From a virus, in the IMG/VR virus record IMGVR_UViG_3300042876_000983, positions 1 through 43,167 of that record: a stretch of 43,167 bases of DNA, one strand, 5' to 3'. The translations under genes were made by a program, and so were the position numbers. Below are positions 14,238-21,968 of this stretch, piece by piece (position 1 is the first letter of the stretch; the number at the start of each line of letters is the position of its first letter). Under the pieces are notes generated by a model. That model saw only the letters and a program-made list of their open reading frames with translations, made no database searches and was not told the DNA's origin.

Positions 14238-15913
14238 ACCCTTTCAACTGCGTCATCGGCCGGCAGACTCCGGCCTCTGTCCACGGTTCCCGCATCGTTA
14301 TCCAGCCGCGCCAGTACGCCGCCGCCAAAACCACCCGCCTGACCGGCGACTGGATGCCTGCCGTTCAGGACGTAAACTCCGTGATCCGCTCATCTGCCGG
14401 CGTAATCCGTTCCCGCCTGCGCCAGCTGGTGCGGGACTTTCCCTATTTCGTCAAGGCAAAAAAGAACCTGGTCAACTACACCGTCGGCGCCGACGGCATC
14501 AGCTTCCAGAGCCGCGTCCTCGACACCGCCAACCTCCGCAAAGATGGCCGGCCGACTATCAACAAGGTCCTCAGCCAGCAGATCGAAGACGCCGTCAAGT
14601 GGGGCATGGATGAAATCGACGCCCGCTGGTATCCCGGCAGCTCCGAAGCGCAGTTCTTCGGCGAGTTCGAACGGCTGGTCAAGAGCGAAGATGTCGAAGC
14701 CGGTGAATCCCTGCTGGTCAAAACCTTCATCAAAGATCCGCAGCGCTATTTGCCATACAGCCTGATGGCCTACGAATCGGAATGGCTCACCTCTCTTTAT
14801 GCCGATGTTGCCAAAGGGATGGTGGTTGATCAGGGCAAAGAGTTCGACCCGAAAACCGGCCGGACCGTCGCCTATCACTTCGCCGTCCCCTCCGGCTATG
14901 GCGCGTACAACATCAGCGCCACCACCAAGCCGGTGCGCATCCCGGCCGAGTATGTGCTGCACGGCTTTGAAACCCTTCGCCCCGGTCAACTCCGCGGCGT
15001 CTCGCCGTTTGTAACCGCCATCCTCCTTGCCCATGACCTGTCCGACTACATGGACGCCACCATCGATGTCGCCAAAATGGCGGCCCGCTACCTGGGCATC
15101 ATCGAAAGCGCCGACATCGCCGGTTTCCAGCGCAGCCGGACCGTTGATGGCCAGGGCGCCGATCAGGGGAAAAAGCTCGAAAACATTGAAGGGGCCATCT
15201 TCGAATATCTTCGCCCTGGCGAGAAAATGACCTTTGCTCCCCAGAACATCCCCGGCGACCAGGTCGGCCCCTTTTCCATGCTCATCACCCGCATGCTGGC
15301 CATTGCCACCGATACCACCTACGAGCTGCTTTCCGGCGATTATGCCGGGCTGAACTTCTCCAACCTGAAAGGGATCCGCAATGACTTTGCCGTCATGATG
15401 CGGCCGCACCAGGCCCGGCACGTCAACCACTGCACCCGCCCCGTGGTTAATGACCTCATTGAAACCGCTGTCCTGACCGGCAAGCTGAAGCTCCCCGGCT
15501 ACTGGGACAATCCCCGCATTTACCAGCGCGCCCTTTACCTGCCGCCCGGGATGGAATCAGTTGACATGCTCCGCGATACCAAGGCGCTGCTCGACCAGAT
15601 GAAATCCGGCCTGCGGGATCCGCAGGAGATAGCCGCTGCCCGCGGCAAAGATCTGGATGACATCCTCGACAATATCCAGGAATTCGCCGAAGACCTGAAA
15701 GCCCGCGGGCTCGATTTCATCCTGGACAACGTCAGCGGCCTGTCAACCGCCGTTGCCAACAACCCGGCCGCTGTTGACCCAGATACCGACGACAGTGCCG
15801 AAACAGCCGACAATGGCGACAAGGGTAAGAAGAAACGAGCCCTTAATCTGACCCGCGTCATCAAGGATGCCGTGGAAGAGGCCTTTCTACTGGCCGAAAG
15901 CGAGGAAAAATAA
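14234..15913 (+). CDS. Portal protein, lambda family
   Basis: This 559-residue protein forms the dodecameric DNA gate of the head. Family features are VNSVIRSSAGVIRSRLRQLVRD (about 44-66), FVKAKKNLVNYTVG (about 75-88) and VEAGESLLVKTF near 155. AEYVLHGFETLRPGQLRGVSP is near 240, and TTYELLSGDYAGLNFSNLK near 360, a lambda-portal signature. The C-terminus is acidic then basic. Translation is coupled to the gpW-like gene by a 4-base overlap, and the stop overlaps the capsid fusion start (TAATG). Confidence 0.9.
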   Translation: MNPFNCVIGRQTPASVHGSRIVIQPRQYAAAKTTRLTGDWMPAVQDVNSVIRSSAGVIRSRLRQLVRDFPYFVKAKKNLVNYTVGADGISFQSRVLDTANLRKDGRPTINKVLSQQIEDAVKWGMDEIDARWYPGSSEAQFFGEFERLVKSEDVEAGESLLVKTFIKDPQRYLPYSLMAYESEWLTSLYADVAKGMVVDQGKEFDPKTGRTVAYHFAVPSGYGAYNISATTKPVRIPAEYVLHGFETLRPGQLRGVSPFVTAILLAHDLSDYMDATIDVAKMAARYLGIIESADIAGFQRSRTVDGQGADQGKKLENIEGAIFEYLRPGEKMTFAPQNIPGDQVGPFSMLITRMLAIATDTTYELLSGDYAGLNFSNLKGIRNDFAVMMRPHQARHVNHCTRPVVNDLIETAVLTGKLKLPGYWDNPRIYQRALYLPPGMESVDMLRDTKALLDQMKSGLRDPQEIAAARGKDLDDILDNIQEFAEDLKARGLDFILDNVSGLSTAVANNPAAVDPDTDDSAETADNGDKGKKKRALNLTRVIKDAVEEAFLLAESEEK

Positions 15914-17961
15914 TGCCCGGACAAAAGAAAAAAACCGTCCACGACGGAATAGACACCTCACTCAATTATCGTTCCATGTCGCTCTGCCTGCGGGCAGCAG
16001 ACGGCACGCCCGCCTCGCTCGATGAAACCACCCGCTCGGTGGAGATGATCGGCGCCACCGAAAGCCCGGTGCTGGAAATTGATTGGGACCGCTGGGAACT
16101 GGTCCCCACTGTGCTGCGGATGGATGGCTGCCAGTTGCCCGCAAACAACCAGCTGCCGTTGCTCGACACCCATACCCGCTACAACACCTCCTGCCTGATC
16201 GGCAGCTACCGCGACATGCGGATTTCCGGCGCAAACCTGCTGGGACGGGCGCATTTTTCCAGCGCTCCGGAGGCGGAAGGCCCCTATCTGAAAACCAAGG
16301 AAGGACACCTGACCGATTGCTCCGTGGCGCGCAAAGACGTGGCCAGCACCTATATACCCGAGGGACAGAAACAGACCGTTGGCGGCATCGAGTACGAAGG
16401 GCCGCTGAGGGTAGTAACCAAGTGGATACCGAAAGAGATGAGCATGTGCCCGATCGGTGCAGACGATATGGCAAAAGTACGGGCGGCCACACCGACCGTT
16501 ACACCCCAACCCAAGAAGGAGGACGAAATGGATCCCAAAGTACGGGCATTTCTGGTAACGCGTGGCCTCTCCGAGACCGCGACCGAAGCGGAGGCATATG
16601 CCTTCATGGAAACACTCAACGTGCGCAGCGAGGCAACACCTCCGGCAGCGCCTAACCTGGAAGCCATAACCGAGCAGGTTCGGCAGACAGTCCTCGCTGA
16701 GCAGACCCGCTGCAGCGAGATTCGCAGCATCTGCGTCCGCGCCGGTTTCGACGAAGCGAAAATCACCGGCTACCTCACGGCCGGAACTTCCGTTGACGCC
16801 GTTCGCTCGGCTGCCTTCGAGCAGCTGATCACCAACGGACCCACTGCTGGCGGCACCGGCTTCCGCGGCACCATCGAAATGGGCGCCGACTCCCGCGACA
16901 AGTTCCGTTCCGCAGCCGAAGGCTCTATCCTGCTCCGCTCCGGCCGCACCATTGGCGAAGACCTGATCAAACTCGGCGCCCGCGACCTGGCCGGCTTCAC
17001 CCTGGTAGAGCTCGCCCGCGAATCGCTCCGCATGGCTGGCCAGCCCATCTACGGCAATGCTCTGGAAATGGTCGGCCGCTCCTTTACCACCTCCGACTTC
17101 CCCTTGCTGCTGGCCAACGTCGCCAACAAGAGCCTGCTGGAAGGGTGGGAAACCCAGGAAGAAACCTGGCAGCAGTGGGTTGCCGAGGGGAGCGTCTCCG
17201 ACTTCAAGACCCATACAGCCGTCCGCGCCGGCGAAGTAGACAGCCTTGATGAAATCGGCGAAGACGACGAATACAAGTACGGCACCCGCACCGAGCAGGC
17301 TGAATCGTACAAAATCGCCACCTTCGGCAAGCTCTTCAAAATGTCCCGCCAGACCATCATCAACGACGATCTGGGCGCGCTCACCGACATCCCTCGGGAA
17401 CATGGCGAGGCAGCCACCCGCACCGTCGGCGATGTTGTCTATGCCGTACTGACTGCCAACGCTGCCATGGGCGATGGCGTCGCCCTGTTCAATACCGCCA
17501 CCCACAAGAACCTGGCCTCCTCCGGAGCAGTAGTCGACGTTACCTCCCTCGGCGCAGCCGAAGTCGCCATGGGTCTGCAAAAGGACATCGGCGGCAAGCG
17601 GCGGCTCAACATCAAGCCGGTCTTTTTCCTCTGCCCGCTCACCAAGAAGGTGGCGGCCGAGACTTTCTTCACTTCCACCAGCATCGGCACCCAGGCCAGC
17701 CCCAACGTGCAGAACATCTACAGCGGCGCTTTCTTCACCCGTATTTACGAGCCGCGCCTCGATGACAACTCCACCACCGCCTGGTACCTGCTTGCCCGCA
17801 AAGGCAAAACCGTCAAAGTCTTCTTCCTCAACGGCAACAAGACCCCTTTCCTCGATACCAAGCAGGGCTGGGGCGTGGATGGCGTAGAGTTCAAGGTCCG
17901 CATCGACTGCGGCGCCAAAGCGATGAGCTGGAAAGGGCTCTACAAGAACCCGGGCGCGTAA
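15913..17961 (+). CDS. Prohead protease / major capsid protein fusion
   Basis: The protein is 682 residues long. Residues 1-185 or so look like a prohead protease: DTHTRYNTSCLIGS puts H87 in context and LTDCSVARKDV gives S137, the likely His/Ser pair. A hydrophilic linker and scaffold-like, helix-rich segment (about 200-290) lead to an HK97/Mu-type capsid. That part includes FTTSDFPLLLANVANKSLLEG, FGKLFKMSRQTIINDDLGA and a C-terminal GKTVKVFFLNG...GVDGVEF. Fused protease-capsid genes are known in related phages. An internal start at 16528 probably produces capsid without protease. The assembled head would self-process by removing the N-terminal parts. Confidence 0.88.
   Translation: MPGQKKKTVHDGIDTSLNYRSMSLCLRAADGTPASLDETTRSVEMIGATESPVLEIDWDRWELVPTVLRMDGCQLPANNQLPLLDTHTRYNTSCLIGSYRDMRISGANLLGRAHFSSAPEAEGPYLKTKEGHLTDCSVARKDVASTYIPEGQKQTVGGIEYEGPLRVVTKWIPKEMSMCPIGADDMAKVRAATPTVTPQPKKEDEMDPKVRAFLVTRGLSETATEAEAYAFMETLNVRSEATPPAAPNLEAITEQVRQTVLAEQTRCSEIRSICVRAGFDEAKITGYLTAGTSVDAVRSAAFEQLITNGPTAGGTGFRGTIEMGADSRDKFRSAAEGSILLRSGRTIGEDLIKLGARDLAGFTLVELARESLRMAGQPIYGNALEMVGRSFTTSDFPLLLANVANKSLLEGWETQEETWQQWVAEGSVSDFKTHTAVRAGEVDSLDEIGEDDEYKYGTRTEQAESYKIATFGKLFKMSRQTIINDDLGALTDIPREHGEAATRTVGDVVYAVLTANAAMGDGVALFNTATHKNLASSGAVVDVTSLGAAEVAMGLQKDIGGKRRLNIKPVFFLCPLTKKVAAETFFTSTSIGTQASPNVQNIYSGAFFTRIYEPRLDDNSTTAWYLLARKGKTVKVFFLNGNKTPFLDTKQGWGVDGVEFKVRIDCGAKAMSWKGLYKNPGA
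16516..17961 (+). CDS. Internal in-frame translation start: scaffold + capsid without protease
   Basis: Within the fusion gene, a perfect AAGGAGG (16516-16522) lies five bases upstream of an in-frame ATG (16528, residue Met206). Translation there gives a 477-residue product beginning MDPKVRAFLVTRGLSE, which contains scaffold-like and capsid parts but not the protease. The arrangement is analogous to nested lambda C/Nu3 and lets the phage make many capsid subunits per protease. Visible evidence is the ribosome site and position exactly at the domain border. Coordinates include the ribosome site; coding starts at 16528. Confidence 0.7.
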   Translation, partial: KEDEMDPKVRAFLVTRGLSETATEAEAYAFMETLNVRSEATPPAAPNLEAITEQVRQTVLAEQTRCSEIRSICVRAGFDEAKITGYLTAGTSVDAVRSAAFEQLITNGPTAGGTGFRGTIEMGADSRDKFRSAAEGSILLRSGRTIGEDLIKLGARDLAGFTLVELARESLRMAGQPIYGNALEMVGRSFTTSDFPLLLANVANKSLLEGWETQEETWQQWVAEGSVSDFKTHTAVRAGEVDSLDEIGEDDEYKYGTRTEQAESYKIATFGKLFKMSRQTIINDDLGALTDIPREHGEAATRTVGDVVYAVLTANAAMGDGVALFNTATHKNLASSGAVVDVTSLGAAEVAMGLQKDIGGKRRLNIKPVFFLCPLTKKVAAETFFTSTSIGTQASPNVQNIYSGAFFTRIYEPRLDDNSTTAWYLLARKGKTVKVFFLNGNKTPFLDTKQGWGVDGVEFKVRIDCGAKAMSWKGLYKNPGA

Positions 17962-17983
17962 CCCTGGCTGAAAAGTGAACCAC

Positions 17984-18009
17984 AGGGGCTGCCGCGAGCG
18001 GCTGCCCCT
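17984..18009 (+). terminator. Strong hairpin after the capsid gene
   Basis: AGGGGCTGCCG (17984-17994) pairs with CGGCTGCCCCT (17999-18009) around a CGAG loop. Ten of eleven positions pair; the exception is one T-T mismatch. It lies 23 bases after the capsid stop. No T tract follows, so it may be an mRNA 3'-end stabiliser or processing site that keeps capsid mRNA abundant, rather than a true terminator. Confidence 0.5.
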
Positions 18010-18048
18010 CTCCCTATAAACCAAACCAATCAGATGGAGGACATAGAG

Positions 18049-18672
18049 ATGAAAAACTTGATTCAGGATGGCACTCGAATCACCTGGACCAACGGCACCG
18101 GCACGGCGGTTGCGGCCGGCTCCCCGGTTATCGTCAGCGGCCGCGCCGCTGTAGCCAGCGTCGATATCGCCGATGGCGCCAGCGGCGCTCTTGCCACTTG
18201 CGGCGTTTTCCAGTTTGCCAAGGAAACCGGCAAAACCTTTGCCCAGTTTGCCGATGTCTACTGGGACGCAGTCGCATCCAAAGTCACCAGTGACGCCGAT
18301 CCGGGCGCAGCTGTTGGTGCTGCCGTCGCCGGCAACACCGGCAGCAGCGGCGCCATTACCGCAGCTCCCGCAGTCGGCGCAACGGCCAAGGTCGGTGTTT
18401 ACCGGGCTGTCTGTGTCGAGCCTGCTACCAACGCGGGCACGTTCCTGGTAACCGACCCCGACGGAATCACCGTCGGCGTCGCCACCGTTGCGGTCGAGTT
18501 TGTCGGCGGCGGGCTTACCTTCACTATCGCTGATGCCACCGATTTCGTTGCCGGAGATTCATTCACCATTACCGTTGCGGCTGGCAACAGCAAGCTCGGT
18601 TATGCCCACAAGGCAGCCGCCTCCGGCGACACCACGGCCAATATTTACGTTTGCACCGCAGTGAAACTGTAA
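18049..18672 (+). CDS. Capsid decoration / cement protein (DUF2190-like)
   Basis: The 207-residue product starts at ATG 18049, eight bases after GGAGG; the ATG at 18034 overlaps that ribosome site and is less likely. It opens MKNLIQDGTRITWTNGTGTA, a pattern typical of DUF2190 capsid-cement proteins. The remainder is Ala/Gly/Val-rich with many beta-prone repeats of the GAAVGAAVAG kind. Its location directly after the capsid gene supports a role as an external head-stabilising protein. Confidence 0.75.
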   Translation: MKNLIQDGTRITWTNGTGTAVAAGSPVIVSGRAAVASVDIADGASGALATCGVFQFAKETGKTFAQFADVYWDAVASKVTSDADPGAAVGAAVAGNTGSSGAITAAPAVGATAKVGVYRAVCVEPATNAGTFLVTDPDGITVGVATVAVEFVGGGLTFTIADATDFVAGDSFTITVAAGNSKLGYAHKAAASGDTTANIYVCTAVKL

Positions 18673-18696
18673 GGCCCCGGGTTGGCGAGGATTGCA

Positions 18697-18999
18697 ATGG
18701 ACTTAGCCGCAGATCAACAATTCGCGCTGAACGAAGCCGGCCAGCCCGCCACCTTCTCACTGGATGGCGTGACGGTGAAAACCGTCACCGCCATCTTTGA
18801 TCAGTCGGTCGAAATTTATTCCCCCGGCCAGGCCGATACGACCGAATTCAAGCCGGCCATAACCGTGGCCAGCTCCGACATGGATGGCATCAGTAAAACG
18901 CACACCGTAACCATCAGTGGCAAGGAATACAAAATCTACCTGGAGCCGGAGCCCGACGGCCACGGCCTGACCCGCATCGTACTGGTGGCCAAGAAATGA
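18697..18999 (+). CDS. Head-tail joining protein, gpFII-like
   Basis: This is a 100-residue protein (start ATG 18697, preceded by GAGG at six bases; a TTG at 18682 is less likely). Order, size and beta-rich sequence (FSLDGVTVKTVTAIFDQS...VEIYS, then SGKEYKIYLEPEPDG) fit lambda gpFII, the last head protein to which the tail attaches. The stop overlaps the next start (ATGA). Assignment relies mostly on context. Confidence 0.6.
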   Translation: MDLAADQQFALNEAGQPATFSLDGVTVKTVTAIFDQSVEIYSPGQADTTEFKPAITVASSDMDGISKTHTVTISGKEYKIYLEPEPDGHGLTRIVLVAKK

Positions 19000-19454
19000 C
19001 CATAGAAGAGCAGATCATAGCGCTACTCATCACCCGGCTGAAAACGATCCTGATCGCCAACGGCTATCTCACATCCGCCGGAACCAGGGTCTTTCGCAAC
19101 CTGCAATACACCCTGGAAGAGCAGGAGCGGCCGTCGCTGTATCTTTTCCCTGGCGACAACACCGCGTCCTATGGCGGCAACACTCCGCCCTGCCTGGGCG
19201 AGCAGAACCATTTCCTGCAGATCAAAATCGAAGGCTTCATCGATGACGACGAGCTCGGCACAGCCGGCCGCAATCTCTGCGCCGATCTGTCCAAGCTCCT
19301 CTGGGGCGACGAATATTACACCGGGCTGGCCGAAGGCTACGAAGGTGATGTGAAAATAAACAGCACCGTAAGCAACAGCGGCGAAGACGGCTTCATCAGT
19401 TTCGTGGAAGCAGAGTTCATCATCTTCTATGTCACCGCCACGGGGGAAATGTGA
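18996..19454 (+). CDS. Tail terminator/completion protein (gpU/gpZ-position)
   Basis: The 152-residue protein begins MTIEEQIIALLITRLKTI, an amphipathic first helix seen in tail-completion proteins. It continues with beta-rich segments (ERPSLYLFPGDNTAS, NHFLQIKIEGFIDD) and ends with VEAEFIIFYVTATGEM, a strand pattern common to minor tail proteins that close the tail tube. Its place between gpFII-like and the lysis genes supports a neck/tail-terminator function. It is not identified to family level. Confidence 0.6.
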   Translation: MTIEEQIIALLITRLKTILIANGYLTSAGTRVFRNLQYTLEEQERPSLYLFPGDNTASYGGNTPPCLGEQNHFLQIKIEGFIDDDELGTAGRNLCADLSKLLWGDEYYTGLAEGYEGDVKINSTVSNSGEDGFISFVEAEFIIFYVTATGEM

Positions 19455-19455
19455 A

Positions 19456-19917
19456 ATGAGTGTGCTCGACGACAGGCTATATTTCAAAAAAGGCTACAAA
19501 TACCAACTTGCTCAAGACTTTATGGGTCAGACCAAAATATTTCCGCCTGAACCGATTGACCATGAGTTTATTTATCTCACTACCAACGGCGTGTTGATAC
19601 TGAAGAAAGGCTATGCATGGGACGGCTGCAGTGGCCCAACTATAGATGACAATACAAACATGATTGCCGGCGCGAAGCATGACGCCTGCTACCAGCTGAT
19701 GCGTGCCGGCCTTCTTGACCTCAAATGGAAAGATCCGAGCGACGATCAATTTGAAGAGGATATTCATCGGGACAGCGGCAGGGTAAAGCGCCCCTGGTAT
19801 CTCAGGTGGTGGAAAACTGTTGACAACTTCCGCGCCGAATACTTTGAGAAGGGCGTCGAATACTTCGGTATGAGCTCGGCAAAACCTCAGAAAGAGGAAA
19901 TATTTGTAGCGCCATAA
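19456..19917 (+). CDS. DUF1353 family phage protein
   Basis: This is a 153-residue protein. The centre reads LTTNGVLILKKGYAWDGCSGPT, then AGAKHDACYQLMRAG, the hallmark of DUF1353, a family of phage proteins of unknown biochemical role often found near lysis or tail genes. H76 and D77 within KHDACYQL are the best-conserved polar residues. The start is ATG 19456, with the preceding stop at 19452-19454. It has no signal peptide. A role in lysis or DNA injection would be guesswork. Confidence 0.75.
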   Translation: MSVLDDRLYFKKGYKYQLAQDFMGQTKIFPPEPIDHEFIYLTTNGVLILKKGYAWDGCSGPTIDDNTNMIAGAKHDACYQLMRAGLLDLKWKDPSDDQFEEDIHRDSGRVKRPWYLRWWKTVDNFRAEYFEKGVEYFGMSSAKPQKEEIFVAP

Positions 19918-19928
19918 AGGGGGCAGTT

Positions 19929-20084
19929 ATGGAATTCATCAGGCAGAATCCGGAGATAGCAATGCTGGCAGCAGGATGGTTGTTTGACAACATCCTGGCT
20001 CATTGCCCGTCTGTCAAAAGCAACAGCACATTTCAACTGGTTTGCAACCTTATCGACAAAGCAGTGGCAGCCGCAAAAAAATAA
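19929..20084 (+). CDS. Small hypothetical protein in lysis cluster
   Basis: The 51-residue frame starts at ATG 19929 behind GGGGGCAG. MEFIRQNPEIAMLAAGWLFDNILAHCPSV suggests a short, moderately hydrophobic helix followed by an amphipathic C-terminus rich in Lys and Ala. Neighbours are DUF1353 and the holin/spanin-like gene. It may be a small lysis accessory protein; nothing more can be said from the sequence. Confidence 0.5.
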   Translation: MEFIRQNPEIAMLAAGWLFDNILAHCPSVKSNSTFQLVCNLIDKAVAAAKK

Positions 20085-20113
20085 AATCTCAACCACTTCA
20101 GGAGGAGGTTGCT

Positions 20114-20431
20114 ATGAAATATGAGGGCGTTGAACGGCGATCAGAGGAGTGTGGCTTTTGCAGTGAACATTCCGACCGGGATGAGACATTGACCAGCCAC
20201 GATCAGTCTATTGTCAGCATGAGGACTGAACGCAAGGTGATTGCCGCCGTGGCGCTCTCTTTCGCCCTGCTGGTCGCTTATGTCTACAACACCAATTCCA
20301 GCAGCATATCAAACGACCTCAAAGACATTAAGGCTTTTATGGTGGCGAGTCGTGACAACGATGCCGAGATAAAAGGCCGGCTGTCAAATCTTGAATGGCG
20401 GATCAAGACCATCGAAGGGGAGAAAAAATGA
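20114..20431 (+). CDS. Membrane protein with coiled coil (holin/spanin-like)
   Basis: This is a 105-residue protein starting at ATG 20114 after a strong AGGAGGAGG. The hydrophilic N-terminus (MKYEGVERRSEECGFCSEH) has a CxxC. One membrane segment spans about 45-65 (KVIAAVALSFALLVAYVYN), and the remainder is a charged coiled-coil-like segment (ISNDLKDIKAFMVASRDNDA). It overlaps the endolysin gene by four bases, so it is the best holin or inner-membrane spanin candidate. The topology (short cytoplasmic N-terminus, periplasmic coiled coil) is more spanin-like than a classical holin. Confidence 0.6.
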   Translation: MKYEGVERRSEECGFCSEHSDRDETLTSHDQSIVSMRTERKVIAAVALSFALLVAYVYNTNSSSISNDLKDIKAFMVASRDNDAEIKGRLSNLEWRIKTIEGEKK

Positions 20432-21087
20432 AGCGTTTCATTTTACTGGCAGCGGCTGTCTGTATATTTTTTAGCCCAACAATGCCTCCCCCATCTTTGC
20501 CGGGGACCAGCTTTACCACCGCTGCTTTCGCAGCCGACATCAAACCTGCTCTTATCCACACTTTCGGCAACGAGGGGGGCTATCAGGCCGACCCTCACGA
20601 CTCCGGCAATTATGCGTGCGGCGTGCTGAAGGGGACGAAGTTCGGCATTGCCGCGGCCAGTTATCCGCATGAGGATATCAAGAACCTCACCCTGGAGCGA
20701 GCCGGGGCGATATACGCCCGCGATTTCTGGGGCGCATCCCGCTGCGGCGAATGGAAGAGCCAGATCATTGCCAACGAGTATTTTGATTATGCGGTCAATC
20801 TCGGCCAGGGCACTGCCGCCCGGATCATCCAGCGCGCCATCAATTATGCCGGATGGCCCCTGGCGCCGATACCGGTTGACGGCAAGATCGGACCGGCAAC
20901 CGTTGCCCGGCTGAATGCGGTTGACCAGGATCTGCTGTATGTGAACCTGATCGGGCTTACTCACAATCGCTATGTGCAGGTTGTGGACGCCAACCCCGCC
21001 AAGGCCAGGTACATGAAAACCTGGACGCGACGGATCAAGAGCAATGTTCTCCGGTCGGTTCATGAATACGAAGCGCGGCGAAAATGA
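20428..21087 (+). CDS. Secreted endolysin, GH108-type N-acetylmuramidase with PG-binding domain
   Basis: The 219-residue protein degrades host peptidoglycan. A Sec signal peptide (MKRFILLAAAVCIFF..., probable cleavage after AFA near residue 36) precedes the catalytic domain. FGNEGGY gives the family catalytic Glu at 49, followed by GTKFGIAAASYPHEDIKNLT and RCGEWKSQIIANEYFDYAVNLG. A C-terminal domain (IPVDGKIGPATVARLNA onward) is the predicted peptidoglycan-binding domain. Export by Sec would make lysis less dependent on a large-hole holin. The start overlaps the upstream membrane protein by four bases. Confidence 0.85.
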   Translation: MKRFILLAAAVCIFFSPTMPPPSLPGTSFTTAAFAADIKPALIHTFGNEGGYQADPHDSGNYACGVLKGTKFGIAAASYPHEDIKNLTLERAGAIYARDFWGASRCGEWKSQIIANEYFDYAVNLGQGTAARIIQRAINYAGWPLAPIPVDGKIGPATVARLNAVDQDLLYVNLIGLTHNRYVQVVDANPAKARYMKTWTRRIKSNVLRSVHEYEARRK

Positions 21088-21212
21088 ACTGTCCCTGTTG
21101 CCAGGATGTCATGGAAAAATCGGGCAGAGCACATAAGTGCAGCCACTGCAATATTACCATGACTACCGGCGACTGTAACAGCTGCGGCAACTGCCGAGAG
21201 GTAAGGCCATGA
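21084..21212 (+). CDS. Tiny Cys-rich protein 1
   Basis: The 42-residue frame starts at ATG 21084, overlapping the endolysin stop. It has eight cysteines (CPCC, CSHC, then CNSCGNC) that could form zinc-ribbon knuckles. It overlaps the next gene by four bases. Too short for the usual gene finders; support is ATGA coupling and Cys patterning. Confidence 0.5.
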   Translation: MNCPCCQDVMEKSGRAHKCSHCNITMTTGDCNSCGNCREVRP

Positions 21213-21310
21213 AGAAAGACTGCCAGAAATTCAGGGACGGCACTTGTGACAAGAAGTGTCGCAAACATGCCGAATGCTTTCCCGAGCTTGTTTCAGAGGA
21301 GACCGCCTGA
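21209..21310 (+). CDS. Tiny Cys-rich protein 2
   Basis: The frame encodes 33 residues and starts at ATG 21209, coupled to the previous stop; AGAGGTAAGG upstream offers a ribosome site. Four cysteines (DCQKF, TCDKKC, ECF) lie in a Lys-rich context. The function is unknown; it may be one of three duplicated or co-evolved knuckle peptides. Confidence 0.45.
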   Translation: MKKDCQKFRDGTCDKKCRKHAECFPELVSEETA

Positions 21311-21414
21311 TGTGCTTCTTTTGCCGGATCAGTAATTCCCGCCAGTGCGGTCCGTCCTGCGGTCTATGTGGAAGCAGCAGCCCCGGATACGTTCCGGATG
21401 AGGGGAACAAATAA
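21310..21414 (+). CDS. Tiny Cys-rich protein 3
   Basis: The frame encodes 34 residues, with ATG at 21310 sharing its A with the previous stop (TGATG). MCFFCRISNSRQCGPSCGLC has five cysteines in CxxC and CxxxC spacing, followed by an acidic end. The frame stops just before ATG 21415 of the next gene. Confidence 0.45.
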   Translation: MCFFCRISNSRQCGPSCGLCGSSSPGYVPDEGNK

Positions 21415-21735
21415 ATGGCCAAGCTTGCTCTTATAGCCGGGGATACTGCCCCGACGCGCTTGATTTACAAAGATGCCAAAACCGGCGCGGCAATCGACAT
21501 CAGTGGTTATACGATCACATTGACTATCGGTTACAAAACCGGGGGACTCAGCAAAACTGCTGCGCTTGTTGCCGATGTTGCCGGTGCTTTTGAATTTGAG
21601 TGGGCTGAAGGAGACCTGGTGGTAGGCACCTACCCGGCGGAAATCATCGTCACTGATGGCGATGGCAAAATCAAAACGCACCCGATCGGCGAGATTATCA
21701 TCGGCGCCCGTATTCCTGTGGCGGCAGCGCCATGA
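21415..21735 (+). CDS. Beta-rich structural protein, possible baseplate/fibre-associated
   Basis: This 106-residue, beta-rich protein has alternating hydrophobic residues: APTRLIYKDAKTGAAIDISG, then YTITLTIGYKTGG, EFEWAEGDLVVGTYPAEIIV and TDGDGKIKTHPIGEIIIG. The pattern resembles the N-terminal Ig/BppU-like domain of baseplate upper proteins. It overlaps the next gene by four bases. The placement among lysis and tail genes supports a virion role, but this is weak. Confidence 0.5.
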   Translation: MAKLALIAGDTAPTRLIYKDAKTGAAIDISGYTITLTIGYKTGGLSKTAALVADVAGAFEFEWAEGDLVVGTYPAEIIVTDGDGKIKTHPIGEIIIGARIPVAAAP

Positions 21736-21968
21736 TTCATCCGTCCGCATATATCGAGTTTCCGACAGGTAACCGGATTGACCTGGTAACCCCTCCGGAA
21801 ATCCGTTTTGATGCTGCCGGATTACTTAACCAGCTAGAGATTATGGCCGCGCCGTTGCTCCAGTTTATTCTCGATCCGTTTGCCCTGATCAGCACAGTGC
21901 CGCCGCCGCAGATACTGACCAGCGACGGCCAGACACTCACCTCCGACGGAGTGGAACTGCAATGGTAA
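21732..21968 (+). CDS. Hypothetical protein
   Basis: The 78-residue product is coupled to its neighbours at both ends by short overlaps. It contains IEFPTGNRIDLVTPPEIRFD and, at the end, ILTSDGQTLTSDGVELQW, a duplicated TSDGxxL unit often seen at junctions of phage structural modules. There is no membrane segment or signal peptide. The function is not recognised. Confidence 0.5.
   Translation: MIHPSAYIEFPTGNRIDLVTPPEIRFDAAGLLNQLEIMAAPLLQFILDPFALISTVPPPQILTSDGQTLTSDGVELQW

Noticed and set aside
14390-15430. 346-codon minus-strand frame opposite the portal gene
   Set aside because: Shadow frame; the portal on the + strand has family motifs and coupled neighbours.
15958-18024. 688-codon open frame on the minus strand, opposite the capsid gene
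   Set aside because: It is the antisense shadow of a GC-rich gene with strong codon bias. The + strand protein has clear protease and capsid motifs and good ribosome sites.
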